The notes beneath the pieces are model-generated. The model did no database searches, was not told the origin of the DNA, and was given only the letters and a program-made list of their open reading frames with translations. Of a stretch of DNA of 64,000 nucleotides, positions 41,991 through 53,662 are shown one piece after another. Numbering within the stretch: position 1 is the first letter of the stretch; every line of letters begins with the position of its first letter. Source of the stretch: Microbacterium memoriense (GTDB lineage: Bacteria; Actinomycetota; Actinomycetes; Actinomycetales; Microbacteriaceae); the NCBI RefSeq assembly GCF_025398275.1, contig NZ_JAODOR010000004.1, forward strand, positions 62,001-126,000, written 5' to 3'. The position numbers and the translations under genes were made by a program.

Positions 41991-43175
41991 GTGCTCGTCA
42001 TCGACATCATCGCGGCCGCCGCACTCCTGATCGCGTTCGTGACCGGGATCGCGCGCGGCTTCTTCGCGAGCCTCGGCACCGTCGTGGGCCTGGTGGCGGG
42101 GGCGGCTGCGGCCCTGTGGCTCGTGCCCCTTGCGACACCGGTCATCTCGGATCTTGTTCCGGCGGGCAGCTGGCGCACGGCGGCTCTGGCCGGTCTCGCG
42201 ATCGCGATCGTGCTGATGGTCACCGCGATCGGCGCGGGAATCGGTGCTGCCGTGCGGCGCGGCGTCGATCGCACACCGTTGCGGGGCCTCGAACGTTTCC
42301 TCGGGGGAGCGACGAGCCTGGTCGCCACAGCTCTCGCGTTGCTCATGATCGCCTCCGGGCTCAGCACCGCCGGACTCCCGGGGATCTCGGCGGCCATCGC
42401 GTCGTCTCGCGTCATCGGCTTCCTCGACTCGATCACCCCCACTCCCGTCGACGACGCGCTCGCCGCCGCGCGCAGCGCGCTCATCGAGGACGGGCTGCCC
42501 CGCCTCGAAGCCGTCATCGGTACGATCGTCACTCCCGAAGGACCCGCGATCGCTCTCGACGACCCCGAGCTACAGACGGCATCCGCCTCGGTCGCGCGCA
42601 TCAGCGGCACCGCATATGCGTGCGGTGCCACAATGACGGGCTCGGGTTTCGTCGCGGCCGACGATCTCGTCGTCACGAACGCGCATGTCGTCGCCGGTGT
42701 CGGCAGCCCGATCGTGGAACTTCCCGGCGGTTGGGTCACGGAGGGGCGGATCGTCTACTTCGACCCGATCGACGACCTCGCCGTCATCGCCGTCGACGGC
42801 CTCGACGCCGACCCCCTCCGCATCGCCGATCCCGCGGTGCCCGGCACGCAAGCGGCCTATCAGGGCTACCCGCTCGGCGGACCCTTCCGCAGCGGCACGG
42901 CCGGCGTGCTCTCGGTCGGACCGGTCCCGGTGCCCGACATCTACGACACATCCATCGCGCCGCGGCAGGTCTATGCCCTCGACGCCGACGTCCAGCCCGG
43001 TAACTCCGGAGGCCCGCTCCTTTCCGGCGACGGTGCCGTCATCGGTGTCGTCTTCGCGCGCGGCGCGGAAGGCGAGGGCCGGGGCTACGCCATGACGACG
43101 GAGGAGCTGCGCCCCGCGTTGGCGGGCGTCGATAGCGGGTCGGAGCCTGTCGCATCGGGGCAGTGCGTGCGCTGA
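41991..43175 (+). CDS. MarP-like membrane serine protease
   Basis: A 394-residue protease with four N-terminal membrane helices of CvpA type (about 5-130) and a periplasmic trypsin-like domain (about 200-390). The triad is His232 in TNAHVV, Asp262 in DDLAVIAV and Ser339 in GNSGGP. Two cysteines, Cys211 (ACGATM) and Cys392 (GQCVR), sit where M. tuberculosis MarP has the disulfide 214-395 needed for acid and oxidative stress resistance. GGAGG precedes the GTG start. It is upstream of, and separately transcribed from, the gcv riboswitch. Confidence 0.92.
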   Translation: MLVIDIIAAAALLIAFVTGIARGFFASLGTVVGLVAGAAAALWLVPLATPVISDLVPAGSWRTAALAGLAIAIVLMVTAIGAGIGAAVRRGVDRTPLRGLERFLGGATSLVATALALLMIASGLSTAGLPGISAAIASSRVIGFLDSITPTPVDDALAAARSALIEDGLPRLEAVIGTIVTPEGPAIALDDPELQTASASVARISGTAYACGATMTGSGFVAADDLVVTNAHVVAGVGSPIVELPGGWVTEGRIVYFDPIDDLAVIAVDGLDADPLRIADPAVPGTQAAYQGYPLGGPFRSGTAGVLSVGPVPVPDIYDTSIAPRQVYALDADVQPGNSGGPLLSGDGAVIGVVFARGAEGEGRGYAMTTEELRPALAGVDSGSEPVASGQCVR

Positions 43176-43183
43176 GCGGGCGC

Positions 43184-43189
43184 TATGCT
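43184..43189 (+). promoter_or_regulatory. Probable -10 of the gcv operon
   Basis: TATGCT lies about 30 bases before the first riboswitch helix. No good -35 is visible; CAGTGC is at 17 bases. Confidence 0.4.
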
Positions 43190-43219
43190 GGCAGGGCAAC
43201 TGAAGACAGGCCGCATGAC

Positions 43220-43415
43220 GTGTGCGGGAGAGCTCCGGCATCCGACCCTCGTGGACGGTGACGGGCACCGAAGGAGCAAGCCTCCCCGCCAATCTCTCAG
43301 GTCCGCGTACCGCTCACGTCCGGCCGCTCTGAAAAGCGATGCTTCGGCATCCGCCGACGGTGAAAGCCCGCGTTCACGCGGGTGAAGCTCTCAGGCCTAT
43401 GACAGAGGGGGAGTT
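43220..43415 (+). promoter_or_regulatory. Tandem glycine riboswitch
   Basis: Two glycine aptamers in tandem precede gcvT. Aptamer 1 begins at about 43222 with GCGGGAGAG and includes GGGCACCGAAGGAGCAAGCC then CCGCCAATCTCTCAGG (to about 43311). Aptamer 2 has CTCTGAAAAGCGATGC, GGTGAAAGCCCG and GGTGAAGCTCTCAGGCC with ATGACAGAGGGGGAG. These are the conserved core strings of gcvT-type glycine aptamers. The order (two aptamers, then the glycine cleavage operon) is the known arrangement, where glycine turns the operon on. Confidence 0.92.
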
Positions 43416-43464
43416 CACGGATGCCGAGTCCTCGGCGTCCGCCCGCCCGATCCCGGGAGAACTC

Positions 43465-44562
43465 GTGTCAGATCTTCGCTCCACCCCGCTCGCCGACCGC
43501 CACGCCGCGCTCGGTGCATCGCTCACGGACTTCGGCGGCTGGTCGATGCCCGTCCGCTACACATCGGACCTCGCCGAGCATCACGCCGTCCGTACCGCGG
43601 CGGGCCTGTTCGACATCTCCCACATGGCCGAGTTCACGGTGATCGGCGCCGGTGCCGGCGCGGTTCTGGACGGCATGCTCGCCGGTCGGATCTCGACCAT
43701 GAAGGTCGGCAAGGCGAAGTACTCCCTGCTGCTGGACGACGAGGGCGGCATCGTCGACGATGTCATCGTCTATCGCCGCGGCGAGGAGGACTTCCTCATC
43801 ATCTCGAACGCCGGCAACCGGACGCTCGTGGCCGCCGCGCTGGGCCGCTTCGTCGGTGACGTCACCGTCGCCGACCTCACCGATGAGATGTCGCTGATCG
43901 CCGTCCAAGGTCCGCTCGCGCAGCAGATCGTCGCGGCGACGGCGGATGTCGACGTCGACGGCATCGGCGACCTCGGCTACTACGCCTGGCTCGGTGGCAG
44001 CTACGCAGGCGAGGACCTCTTCGTCGCCCGCACCGGCTACACCGGTGAAGACGGATTCGAGCTCATGGTGCCGAACGCCCTCGCACCCGCGTTGTGGGAC
44101 GCCCTCCTTGTCGCCGGCGCGCCGCTCGGACTTGTGCCGGCGGGCCTCGCCTCCCGCGACACCTTGCGTCTGGAAGCGGGGATGCCGCTCCACGGTCACG
44201 AGCTGTCGACCGCGACCCTGCCCGCGCAAGCGGGACTCGGCCGCGTCGTCGCGATGGACAAGGACGACTTCATCGGCAAAGACGCTCTCGTTGCGGCCCC
44301 CGACGGACTTCCCGTCCTGGTGGGCCTCGTTGCCGAGGGCCGCCGCGCCGGCCGCGCAGGCTATGCCGTGGTGGATGCCGCGGGCACTCCCGTCGGTGAG
44401 ATCACCTCTGGCGCGCTCAGCCCCACCCTGGGCTATCCCATCGCCATGGCCTACGTCGCCCCCGAGCACGCCGCCGTGGGCACCGAACTCTTCCTGGATG
44501 TGCGGGGAACCCGCATCCCCGCCACTGTGACCGCACTGCCTTTCTACCGGAGGACGACATGA
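43465..44562 (+). CDS. gcvT: Glycine cleavage system T protein (aminomethyltransferase)
   Basis: Transfers the aminomethyl group from lipoyl-GcvH to tetrahydrofolate, releasing ammonia; 365 residues. [11 protein letters not shown] near residue 22, [11 protein letters not shown] and the catalytic Asp in [19 protein letters not shown] sequence are present, with [21 protein letters not shown] near 230. I chose GTG 43465, preceded by GGGAGAACTC; the frame is open to 43339, but that lies inside the riboswitch. The stop overlaps the gcvH ATG (ATGA). Confidence 0.94.
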   Translation: MSDLRSTPLADRHAALGASLTDFGGWSMPVRYTSDLAEHHAVRTAAGLFDISHMAEFTVIGAGAGAVLDGMLAGRISTMKVGKAKYSLLLDDEGGIVDDVIVYRRGEEDFLIISNAGNRTLVAAALGRFVGDVTVADLTDEMSLIAVQGPLAQQIVAATADVDVDGIGDLGYYAWLGGSYAGEDLFVARTGYTGEDGFELMVPNALAPALWDALLVAGAPLGLVPAGLASRDTLRLEAGMPLHGHELSTATLPAQAGLGRVVAMDKDDFIGKDALVAAPDGLPVLVGLVAEGRRAGRAGYAVVDAAGTPVGEITSGALSPTLGYPIAMAYVAPEHAAVGTELFLDVRGTRIPATVTALPFYRRTT

Positions 44563-44938
44563 CCGACCTGACCTCGCTCCATTACACCGACGAGCACGAA
44601 TGGATCGCCCTCGAGGGTGACGTCGCGACGATCGGGGTGACCGATTACGCCGCCGACAAGCTCGGCGATGTCGTCTTCGTCGAGCTGCCGGCTGTCGGCA
44701 CGAGCGTGAGCGCGGGCGATGTCTGCGGTGAGATCGAATCCACCAAGTCGGTCGGCGAGCTCTATGCACCGTTGACCGGTGAGGTCATCGAGATCAACGA
44801 CGCCGTGGTCGATGACCCGTCGCTCGTGAACGCCTCCGCGTTCGGCGAGGGCTGGCTCATCAAGGTGCGTGTGGATGCCGCGGACATCGACGGTCTGATG
44901 GATCGCGACGCCTACGTCGCGCTCACGGGCGGCGAGGC

Positions 44939-44942
<4 letters not shown>
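44559..44942 (+). CDS. gcvH: Glycine cleavage system H protein
   Basis: Lipoyl carrier of the glycine cleavage system, 127 residues. The lipoylated Lys lies in [15 protein letters not shown]. The Glu near the attachment site and the DEHEWIAL N-terminal strand match the family. It shuttles the aminomethyl group from GcvP to GcvT. Both ends overlap neighbouring genes (ATGA and GTGA), so all three are coupled. Confidence 0.95.
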
Positions 44943-47797
<2,855 letters not shown>

Positions 47798-47823
47798 CCC
47801 CCCCGCCCCCCGCCCGTTTCCAC

Positions 47824-47890
47824 CGAGACACCATTCCTGCACCGAGACACGCGCGGGCATCCAGTGTCTCGGTGCACGGATGGTGTCTCG
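47824..47890. repeat. 67-bp composite palindrome, copy 1
   Basis: Arms 47824-47850 and 47864-47890 (27 bases each) are inverted at 25 of 27 positions around a 13-base loop. The outer half is CGAGACACCAT and the inner half TGCACCGAGACAC. It lies after gcvP and before the convergent AbiEi-domain gene and may terminate both. Confidence 0.75.
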
Positions 47891-47912
47891 TCGGCGAGGT
47901 GACCGCGCGGGC

Positions 47913-48878
47913 TCAGGGCGCGCCGCGGAGAGCGGCGGCGAGGGTCCGGAGGGGGTCCGCTGAAACGGGGCGGATGATGGGCAGCCCGGCTGAGGCGAGA
48001 ATCGTTCGGAGCAGGTCGGGCGCCACGAGATCGTTCCACCCCCAGTGTCGGATCGTCGGCATCCCGCGACGCATCAGTCGTGCATCGCGAATGCCGCGGG
48101 CGCGCAGAGCGCCTCGCGCGTCGCCGAGTTCACCGCTGTACTTGATCTCCCCGTCCGCTTCGCCCGCAATGCCCCATTGCGGCCACGCGAAGTCGACGCG
48201 ATCATCGTCCCCGCCGCCGCGGACCCAGACCTGGCACTGCGGTGGCGGAAATCCCTGCCATTCGATGACGGCCAGGCTCACCGATTCCAAAGGCGACTCC
48301 GGTGTCGGTGAGGCGCGGTCCATCACCCAGCGCGCACGCGCTCGCCCCCGCGACGACGGATGCGTCTCGCTGAGCGCTCCCAATGTCCGGGTGGACAGGT
48401 CTGGCGCGCGACGCAACGCCGCATCGACGATCGCAAGGCCGACCGCCGGATGCCGCAAACGAGCCGCGTCGATTGCGATTTCGGCGATGGTCGCGACCTC
48501 GATCCCTCCCCGCTGGTCGTGCTGCGGCATCCGCTCGGCCGAATGGAAAACGACATCTCCCACCCGCCGAGTCGGTGCCGTCCCGGCGTTGATCGCGTGC
48601 ACCCACGCGGGTTCGCCGAACACGGGTAATCCCCGGAGCGCCGCCGCGGAATCGCGTACGAAGACCGCGTGGGGATACCGCGCGGCGGCGGCGTGCACGC
48701 GGCTCAGGTACCGGTCCCACGGCGGGAGGGTGGCCCACAGTTCACGCGGTGCGTACACGCCGCGTGCCACGCGAGCGAGCTCGCCGCTCCGGACCGCGCG
48801 ATCGAGGTGCGCGTGCTCATTGCGGCGCAGCAGGGGAACAGGAGAGGGCGCGACGGCCCCGGCGGCGATGATCGGCAT
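47913..48878 (-). CDS. AbiEi-domain protein with C-terminal nuclease-like domain
   Basis: A 321-residue protein. The N-terminal ~75 residues (HAHLDRAVRSGELARVARGVYAPREL) match the AbiEi-type antitoxin winged helix, and the C-terminal region has VDFAWPQWGIAGEADGEIKYSG, a pattern like the PD-(D/E)XK (Vsr/DUF559-type) nuclease core (Asp, Glu-x-Asp, Lys). Such fusions are common near defence loci, but no AbiEii-type toxin partner is adjacent. It is bracketed by two related 67-bp palindromes. The long open frame to 49808 is antisense to the CPBP gene; I take the ATG at 48878. No good ribosome site is seen. Confidence 0.75.
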   Translation of the reverse strand: MPIIAAGAVAPSPVPLLRRNEHAHLDRAVRSGELARVARGVYAPRELWATLPPWDRYLSRVHAAAARYPHAVFVRDSAAALRGLPVFGEPAWVHAINAGTAPTRRVGDVVFHSAERMPQHDQRGGIEVATIAEIAIDAARLRHPAVGLAIVDAALRRAPDLSTRTLGALSETHPSSRGRARARWVMDRASPTPESPLESVSLAVIEWQGFPPPQCQVWVRGGGDDDRVDFAWPQWGIAGEADGEIKYSGELGDARGALRARGIRDARLMRRGMPTIRHWGWNDLVAPDLLRTILASAGLPIIRPVSADPLRTLAAALRGAP

Positions 48879-48991
48879 CCTGCGATCACATCCGATCGAG
48901 CCTCCGCGCGGGCGCTCCACCGTCGCTCTCGTGGACAACTCGCCGCAACCCCCCCCTGTGGATATCTCCCTCGAATCGCCTGGCTGGACCG

Positions 48992-49058
48992 CGAGACACC
49001 TCCTGCGCACCGAGACACCCGCAGGTACTCGGTGTCTCGGCGCACAGAAGGTGTTTCG
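48992..49058. repeat. 67-bp composite palindrome, copy 2
   Basis: Arms 48992-49018 and 49032-49058 (27 bases each) are inverted at 23 of 27 positions around a 13-base loop. Outer CGAGACACC and inner CACCGAGACAC match copy 1. It lies between the starts and ends of the AbiEi-domain and CPBP genes. Confidence 0.75.
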
Positions 49059-49078
49059 CCGACGGGACAGGGCGGGGG

Positions 49079-49846
49079 TCAGAAGAGCGAGGGCCACCAG
49101 GCTGCGGCGAGGGGGTAGCCGACGAAGGCGATGATGTCGATCAGGACGTGCGCGAGAACCAGCGGCATCACGCGGCCCCACCGGTGGTAGGCCCAGCCGA
49201 AGACGATACCCATCGCGATGTTGCCGACGATCGGACCGAATCCCTGGTATGCGTGGTACGCGCCGCGGAGTGCAGCGGTCGACAGGATGATCGTCCACGT
49301 CCCCCACCCGAGCCGGCGCAGGCGGTCGAAGAGGTAGCCGATGAAGATGACCTCTTCCGTGAGTCCCGCGCGGAGCGCCGCGAGGAGGAGCAGCGGAATG
49401 GTCCACCACGACGGGTCCAACGGGGATGCGTCGACCTGCACCGTGATGCCGAGCGCTCGGCCCGCGGCATACAGCCCGAGCCCGGGCACGCCGATCACGA
49501 CGAGGAGCAGCAGCGCGCGCCCGATGTCGGAGCCCATCCGACGAAAGTCCAGCCCGATCCGGCGGAACGCCGAGACCCCGGGCTCCCAGAGGAAATAGAT
49601 CGCCAGCGTGATCGGTGCGAACGCGAACACCTGGCCGACGACCTGGTTCACGACATCCCAGAACGCCTGCGCGTTCGCACCCGGATTCAGCGACGTCGAC
49701 TGATCCCCGAGCGACTCCTCCCGGGTGAGCGCCTGCACGAGTGAGAGAACGGAGTACACCGCCGAGCGACCCACCGACAGGGCGAGCACGATCGCGATCT
49801 CCCACCACAGCCGCGAACGTGAAACCGGAGACGGAGCCTGCTGCAC
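49079..49846 (-). CDS. CPBP family intramembrane protease
   Basis: A 255-residue multi-pass membrane protein of the CPBP/Abi family. The catalytic motifs are EEVIFIGYLFDRLRR (Glu-Glu), RGAYHAYQGFG (conserved His) and HVLIDIIAFV. Eukaryotic relatives cleave prenylated proteins; bacterial ones often act in immunity to bacteriocins or protein processing. The GTG at 49846 follows GACAAG and a possible CAATCT box at 6 bases. The gene is divergent from the oppA-type operon. Confidence 0.88.
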   Translation of the reverse strand: MQQAPSPVSRSRLWWEIAIVLALSVGRSAVYSVLSLVQALTREESLGDQSTSLNPGANAQAFWDVVNQVVGQVFAFAPITLAIYFLWEPGVSAFRRIGLDFRRMGSDIGRALLLLVVIGVPGLGLYAAGRALGITVQVDASPLDPSWWTIPLLLLAALRAGLTEEVIFIGYLFDRLRRLGWGTWTIILSTAALRGAYHAYQGFGPIVGNIAMGIVFGWAYHRWGRVMPLVLAHVLIDIIAFVGYPLAAAWWPSLF

Positions 49847-49910
49847 CTTGTCAGATTGCCATACGAAGGCGAGATTGAGTTAAGGGTATGTAACGTTGTG
49901 CCCGGGAGTT

Positions 49911-49939
49911 TTGACCAAGGCGCCGTCGGTGCTTATGGT
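49911..49939 (+). promoter_or_regulatory. Promoter of the first peptide ABC operon
   Basis: TTGACC (49911-49916) and TATGGT (49934-49939) are separated by exactly 17 bases, a near-consensus pair. The leader would be about 60 bases, with GGAGGA before the TTG start. Confidence 0.75.
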
Positions 49940-50007
49940 TTCCCTATCCGCGCCCCAGCTTGTCCCTACTCAGCTGTGGGCGCATCACCCTTGCACTGGA
50001 GGATAAG

Positions 50008-51627
50008 TTGAAGCGCAACAAGATCGCCCTCGCGGGCATCGCGCTGTTCGTCGCCGGAGGGCTGGCTCTCGCCGGCTGCGCCGGTACCGGCAGCGGAACG
50101 CCGAGCGCGTCGGAGGGCGGAGCCAGCACCGCCATCATCAAGACGAACGGCTCCGAGCCTGCAAATCCGCTCATTCCGACCAACACGAACGAGGTCGGTG
50201 GCGGAAAGATCCTCGACGAGATCTTCGCCGGCCTGATCTACTACGACGCAGCAGGCGAGCCGCAGAACGACATGGCGGAGTCGATCACGGTCGACGACGC
50301 GCAGAACCTGACGGTCAAGATCAAGGAAGGCCAGACCTTCACGGACGGCACCGAGGTGCAGGCCCACAACTTCATCGAGGCCTGGAACTACGGCGCGAAG
50401 CTGTCGAACGAGCAGCTCTCGAGCTACTTCTTCGAGGACATCGAGGGCTTCAGCTGGGACGAGGACACCGAGCTGACCGGTCTGGTGGAAGTCGACGACT
50501 ACACCTTCACGATCGCGCTCAACAAGCCGGCCTCCGACTTCGCGCTGCGTCTCGGATACTCGGCGTTCTACCCGCTCCCGGACGTGGCCTTCGAGGACAT
50601 CGACGCCTTCGGCGAGAACCCGATCGGCAACGGCCCGTACAAGCTGGCCGCCGAGGACGCATGGCAGCACGACGTCCAGATCTCGCTCGTCAAGAACGAG
50701 GACTACACGGGTGGCCGCACGGCGCAGAACGCGGGCCTGGACATCATCTTCTACGCCACGCAGGAAGCGGCCTACGCCGACCTCCAGGGTGGCAACGTCG
50801 ACGTGATCGACGGCATGCCGCCGTCCGCTCTCGCGACGTTCGAAGACGAGCTGGGCGAGCGCGCTGTCAACCAGCCCGCCGCGATCTTCCAGTCGTTCAC
50901 GATCCCGGAGCGCCTCGCGCACTTCTCGGGCGACGAGGGCAAGCTGCGTCGCGCGGCGATCTCGATGGCGATCAACCGCGAAGAGATCACCGACGTCGTC
51001 TTCCAGGGCACCCGTACCCCCGCCAGCGACTTCACGTCGCCGGTCATCGCAGGCTGGTCGGACAGCCTCGAGGGCGCCGAGGTTCTGGCGTACAACCCCG
51101 ACGAGGCGAAGAAGCTGTGGGCCGAGGCCGACGCCATCGCGCCGTGGACGGGTTCGTTCCAGATCGCGTACAACGCCGATGGTGGACACCAGACGTGGGT
51201 CGACGCGGTCGCCAACTCGATCAAGAACACGCTCGGCATCGACGCGTCCGGCGCGCCGTTCGTCGACTTCGCGTCGCTCCGCACCGACGTCACGGGTCGC
51301 ACGATCCAGACCGCGTTCCGCACGGGCTGGCAGGCGGACTACCCGGGTCTGTACAACTTCCTGGGCCCGCTGTACGCCACCGGCGCCGGCTCCAACGACG
51401 GTGACTACTCGAACCCTGAGTTCGACGACCTGCTGTCCTCGGGTATCTCGGCGACCGACCCGGAAGCGGCGAACGCCGACTTCCAGGAGGCTCAGTCGAT
51501 CCTCCTCGCGGACCTCCCGGTTCTGCCGCTCTGGTACTCGAACGTGACCGGCGGCTTCGCCGAGGGCGTCGAGAACGTCGAGTTCGGCTGGAACTCGGTG
51601 CCGCTGTACCACCAGATCACCAAGTAA
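50008..51627 (+). CDS. Peptide-type ABC transporter substrate-binding lipoprotein (system 1)
   Basis: A 539-residue OppA/DppA-family binding protein. The signal peptide ends in the lipobox LAGC (Cys21), followed by a Ser/Thr/Gly linker. The SBP_bac_5 domain includes ILDEIFAGLIYY, AESITVDD, YTFTIALNKP and NPIGNGPYKLA. The TTG at 50008 is chosen because GGAGGATAAG stands before it; the frame opens at 49960 with a GTG that has no ribosome site. It is transcribed from the promoter above and separated from the permeases by a 20-bp hairpin. Confidence 0.93.
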   Translation: MKRNKIALAGIALFVAGGLALAGCAGTGSGTPSASEGGASTAIIKTNGSEPANPLIPTNTNEVGGGKILDEIFAGLIYYDAAGEPQNDMAESITVDDAQNLTVKIKEGQTFTDGTEVQAHNFIEAWNYGAKLSNEQLSSYFFEDIEGFSWDEDTELTGLVEVDDYTFTIALNKPASDFALRLGYSAFYPLPDVAFEDIDAFGENPIGNGPYKLAAEDAWQHDVQISLVKNEDYTGGRTAQNAGLDIIFYATQEAAYADLQGGNVDVIDGMPPSALATFEDELGERAVNQPAAIFQSFTIPERLAHFSGDEGKLRRAAISMAINREEITDVVFQGTRTPASDFTSPVIAGWSDSLEGAEVLAYNPDEAKKLWAEADAIAPWTGSFQIAYNADGGHQTWVDAVANSIKNTLGIDASGAPFVDFASLRTDVTGRTIQTAFRTGWQADYPGLYNFLGPLYATGAGSNDGDYSNPEFDDLLSSGISATDPEAANADFQEAQSILLADLPVLPLWYSNVTGGFAEGVENVEFGWNSVPLYHQITK

Positions 51628-51635
51628 TCCGATCG

Positions 51636-51678
51636 CAAACCGCGAGGCGGTGACGATGCGTCACCGCCTCGCGGTTTG
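51636..51678 (+). terminator. Perfect 20-bp hairpin after the system 1 binding protein gene
   Basis: CAAACCGCGAGGCGGTGACG (51636-51655) and its complement (51659-51678) close an ATG loop. It is strong enough to stop most transcripts. The permease genes follow after 108 bases, so it may leave excess binding protein over permease. Confidence 0.85.
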
Positions 51679-51786
51679 TCCGCCCAGACCTCGCGCCCGC
51701 GTCGATAACGCGGGACGATACTTTTAGCGGGTGACATCTGCGCGACGACACGTCGCGCAGCACCCCCATGCGTGGAGGGAGAGGGG

Positions 51787-52716
51787 ATGCTCGGTTACAT
51801 CCTCAGACGCCTGTTGCAGGTGATACCCGTGTTCTTCGGGGCAACACTGCTCATCTATTTCATGGTCTTCGCTCTGCCCGGAGACCCGATCCTCGCGCTG
51901 TTCGGCGACAAGACGCCGAACCCTGCGGTGGTCGAAGCGCTCCGCGCGCAGTACCACCTCGATGAGCCCTTCCTCGTGCAGTACTTCTACTACATCACCG
52001 GGATCTTCCAGGGGAACCTGGGCGTGACCTTCTCGGGTCAGTCCGTCAACGACGTGCTCGCCCGTACCCTGCCGGTCACCGGGCGCCTGGCCATCATGGC
52101 CATCGCGATCGAGTTCACCCTCGCGATCATCATCGGTACCGTCTCGGCGCTGCGCAAGGGCAAGTTCTTCGACAACACCATGCTCGTGATCGCGCTCCTT
52201 TTCGTCGCGCTGCCGATCTTCGTCTTCAGCTTCCTGGCGCAGTACTTCCTGGCGATCCAGTGGGGCTGGTTCAAGCCCACGGTCGGCGCGCAGAACGACT
52301 GGGGCGACCTGTGGTTGCCGGCGATCGTCCTCGGCTTCAGCCTCTACGCGACCAGCATGCGCCTCATGCGCTCGTCGGTGATCGACACGCTGAACCAGGA
52401 CTGGGTGCGGACGGCCTACAGCAAGGGCATGTCGCGCAGTCGCGTGATCCCCACGCACGTGCTGCGTAACTCGCTCATCCCGGTGATCACCAACTCGGCG
52501 ACCAACTTCGGTGTGCTTCTGGTGGGAGCGACCGTCACCGAGGGTATTTTCAACGTGCCGGGTGTCGGTAACACTCTCTTCCAGGCCATCCAGAAGCACG
52601 AAGGCCCCACGGTCGTCTCGTTCGTGACCGTCTTCGTCATCATCTACGTGATCGTGAATCTGCTCGTAGACCTGCTCTACGGCCTGCTCGACCCGAGGAT
52701 CCGCTATGTCAAGTGA
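51787..52716 (+). CDS. Peptide-type ABC permease 1 (system 1, OppB-like)
   Basis: A 309-residue inner-membrane permease. It starts YILRRLLQVIPVFFGATLLIYFMVF, typical of OppB/DppB, and has the conserved coupling segment VRTAYSKGMSRSRVIPTHVLRNSLIPV (EAA-like loop). I take ATG 51787, with a purine-rich GGAGGGAGAGGGG site; a GTG five codons earlier is part of that site. Translation overlaps the OppC gene by 11 bases. Confidence 0.93.
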   Translation: MLGYILRRLLQVIPVFFGATLLIYFMVFALPGDPILALFGDKTPNPAVVEALRAQYHLDEPFLVQYFYYITGIFQGNLGVTFSGQSVNDVLARTLPVTGRLAIMAIAIEFTLAIIIGTVSALRKGKFFDNTMLVIALLFVALPIFVFSFLAQYFLAIQWGWFKPTVGAQNDWGDLWLPAIVLGFSLYATSMRLMRSSVIDTLNQDWVRTAYSKGMSRSRVIPTHVLRNSLIPVITNSATNFGVLLVGATVTEGIFNVPGVGNTLFQAIQKHEGPTVVSFVTVFVIIYVIVNLLVDLLYGLLDPRIRYVK

Positions 52717-53662
52717 TGTCAACGACCCCACCGGTCGAAACCACTTCGTCGCCCCCGTGAAGGAAGCGACCCTGGTCGTCGATGCCGTGCGCGTCGACGA
52801 GAAGCCTTCGAACCTCTGGACGGATGCGTGGACTGACCTGCGTCGCCGGCCCACGTTCTGGGGGAGCGTCGTGGTCGTGGCGATCGTGCTCCTGATGGCG
52901 ATCTGGCCGACTCTGTTCACGCAGACACCCCCGAACGACAACTGTCTGCTTGCCAACAGCAATGGCGGTCCGATGGAGGGCCACCCGCTCGGGTTCACGT
53001 TCCTCGGCTGCGACATCTGGGCGCGCATGGTGTGGGGCGCTCGCACGTCACTCGTCGTGGGCCTCCTCGCGACGCTGATCGGCACGGTCATCGGCCTGAT
53101 CATGGGAGCCTTCGCGGGCTTCTACGGCGGATGGCTCGACTCGCTGCTGTCGCGTGTCGGAGACATCTTCTTCTCGATTCCCTACATCCTCGCCGCGGTC
53201 GTCGTGATGAGCGTCTTCTCCACCAACCGCAATGAGTTCACGCTCGCATTCGCGATCGGTGGATTCGCGTGGGCCTCGACCGCGCGTGTCGTGCGCGCCG
53301 AGGTGCTGCGCGTACGGCAGGCGGACTTCATCACGGCATCGCGTGCACTCGGCCAGTCCCGCTTCACCACGATGGTGACCCACGTCATCCCGAATGCGAT
53401 CGCGCCGCTGCTCGTGATCACCACGCTCAGCCTCGCCGCTGCCATCGTCGCGGAGGCGACGCTGTCCTTCCTCGGTGTCGGCCTCGGCAGTGGCACGATG
53501 TCGTGGGGCAATGACATCAGCCAGGCCCAGCAGTCGCTGCGCATCGCCCCGATGGCACTCATCTACCCGTCGCTCATCTTGACCGTGACGGTGCTGGCAT
53601 TCATCCTTCTGGGCGAGCTGGTCCGCGACGCCCTCGACCCGAGAGCGAGGGCCCGCCGATGA
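52706..53662 (+). CDS. Peptide-type ABC permease 2 (system 1, OppC-like)
   Basis: A 318-residue permease with a cytoplasmic N-terminus (about 45 residues), a first helix (FWGSVVVVAIVLLMAIWPTLF) and five more. The periplasmic insert with HPLGFTFLGCDIWARMVWGART is the OppC hallmark (GTD-like motif variant). The coupling loop is RQADFITASRALGQSRFTTMVTHVIPN. It pairs with the OppB-like protein. ATG overlaps by 11 bases. Confidence 0.93.
   Translation: MSSDVNDPTGRNHFVAPVKEATLVVDAVRVDEKPSNLWTDAWTDLRRRPTFWGSVVVVAIVLLMAIWPTLFTQTPPNDNCLLANSNGGPMEGHPLGFTFLGCDIWARMVWGARTSLVVGLLATLIGTVIGLIMGAFAGFYGGWLDSLLSRVGDIFFSIPYILAAVVVMSVFSTNRNEFTLAFAIGGFAWASTARVVRAEVLRVRQADFITASRALGQSRFTTMVTHVIPNAIAPLLVITTLSLAAAIVAEATLSFLGVGLGSGTMSWGNDISQAQQSLRIAPMALIYPSLILTVTVLAFILLGELVRDALDPRARARR

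Noticed and set aside
48879..49808. Upstream extension of the AbiEi-domain frame through the CPBP gene.
   Set aside because: The CPBP gene is clearly coding on the same strand in another frame, and the extension is Arg-rich without motifs.
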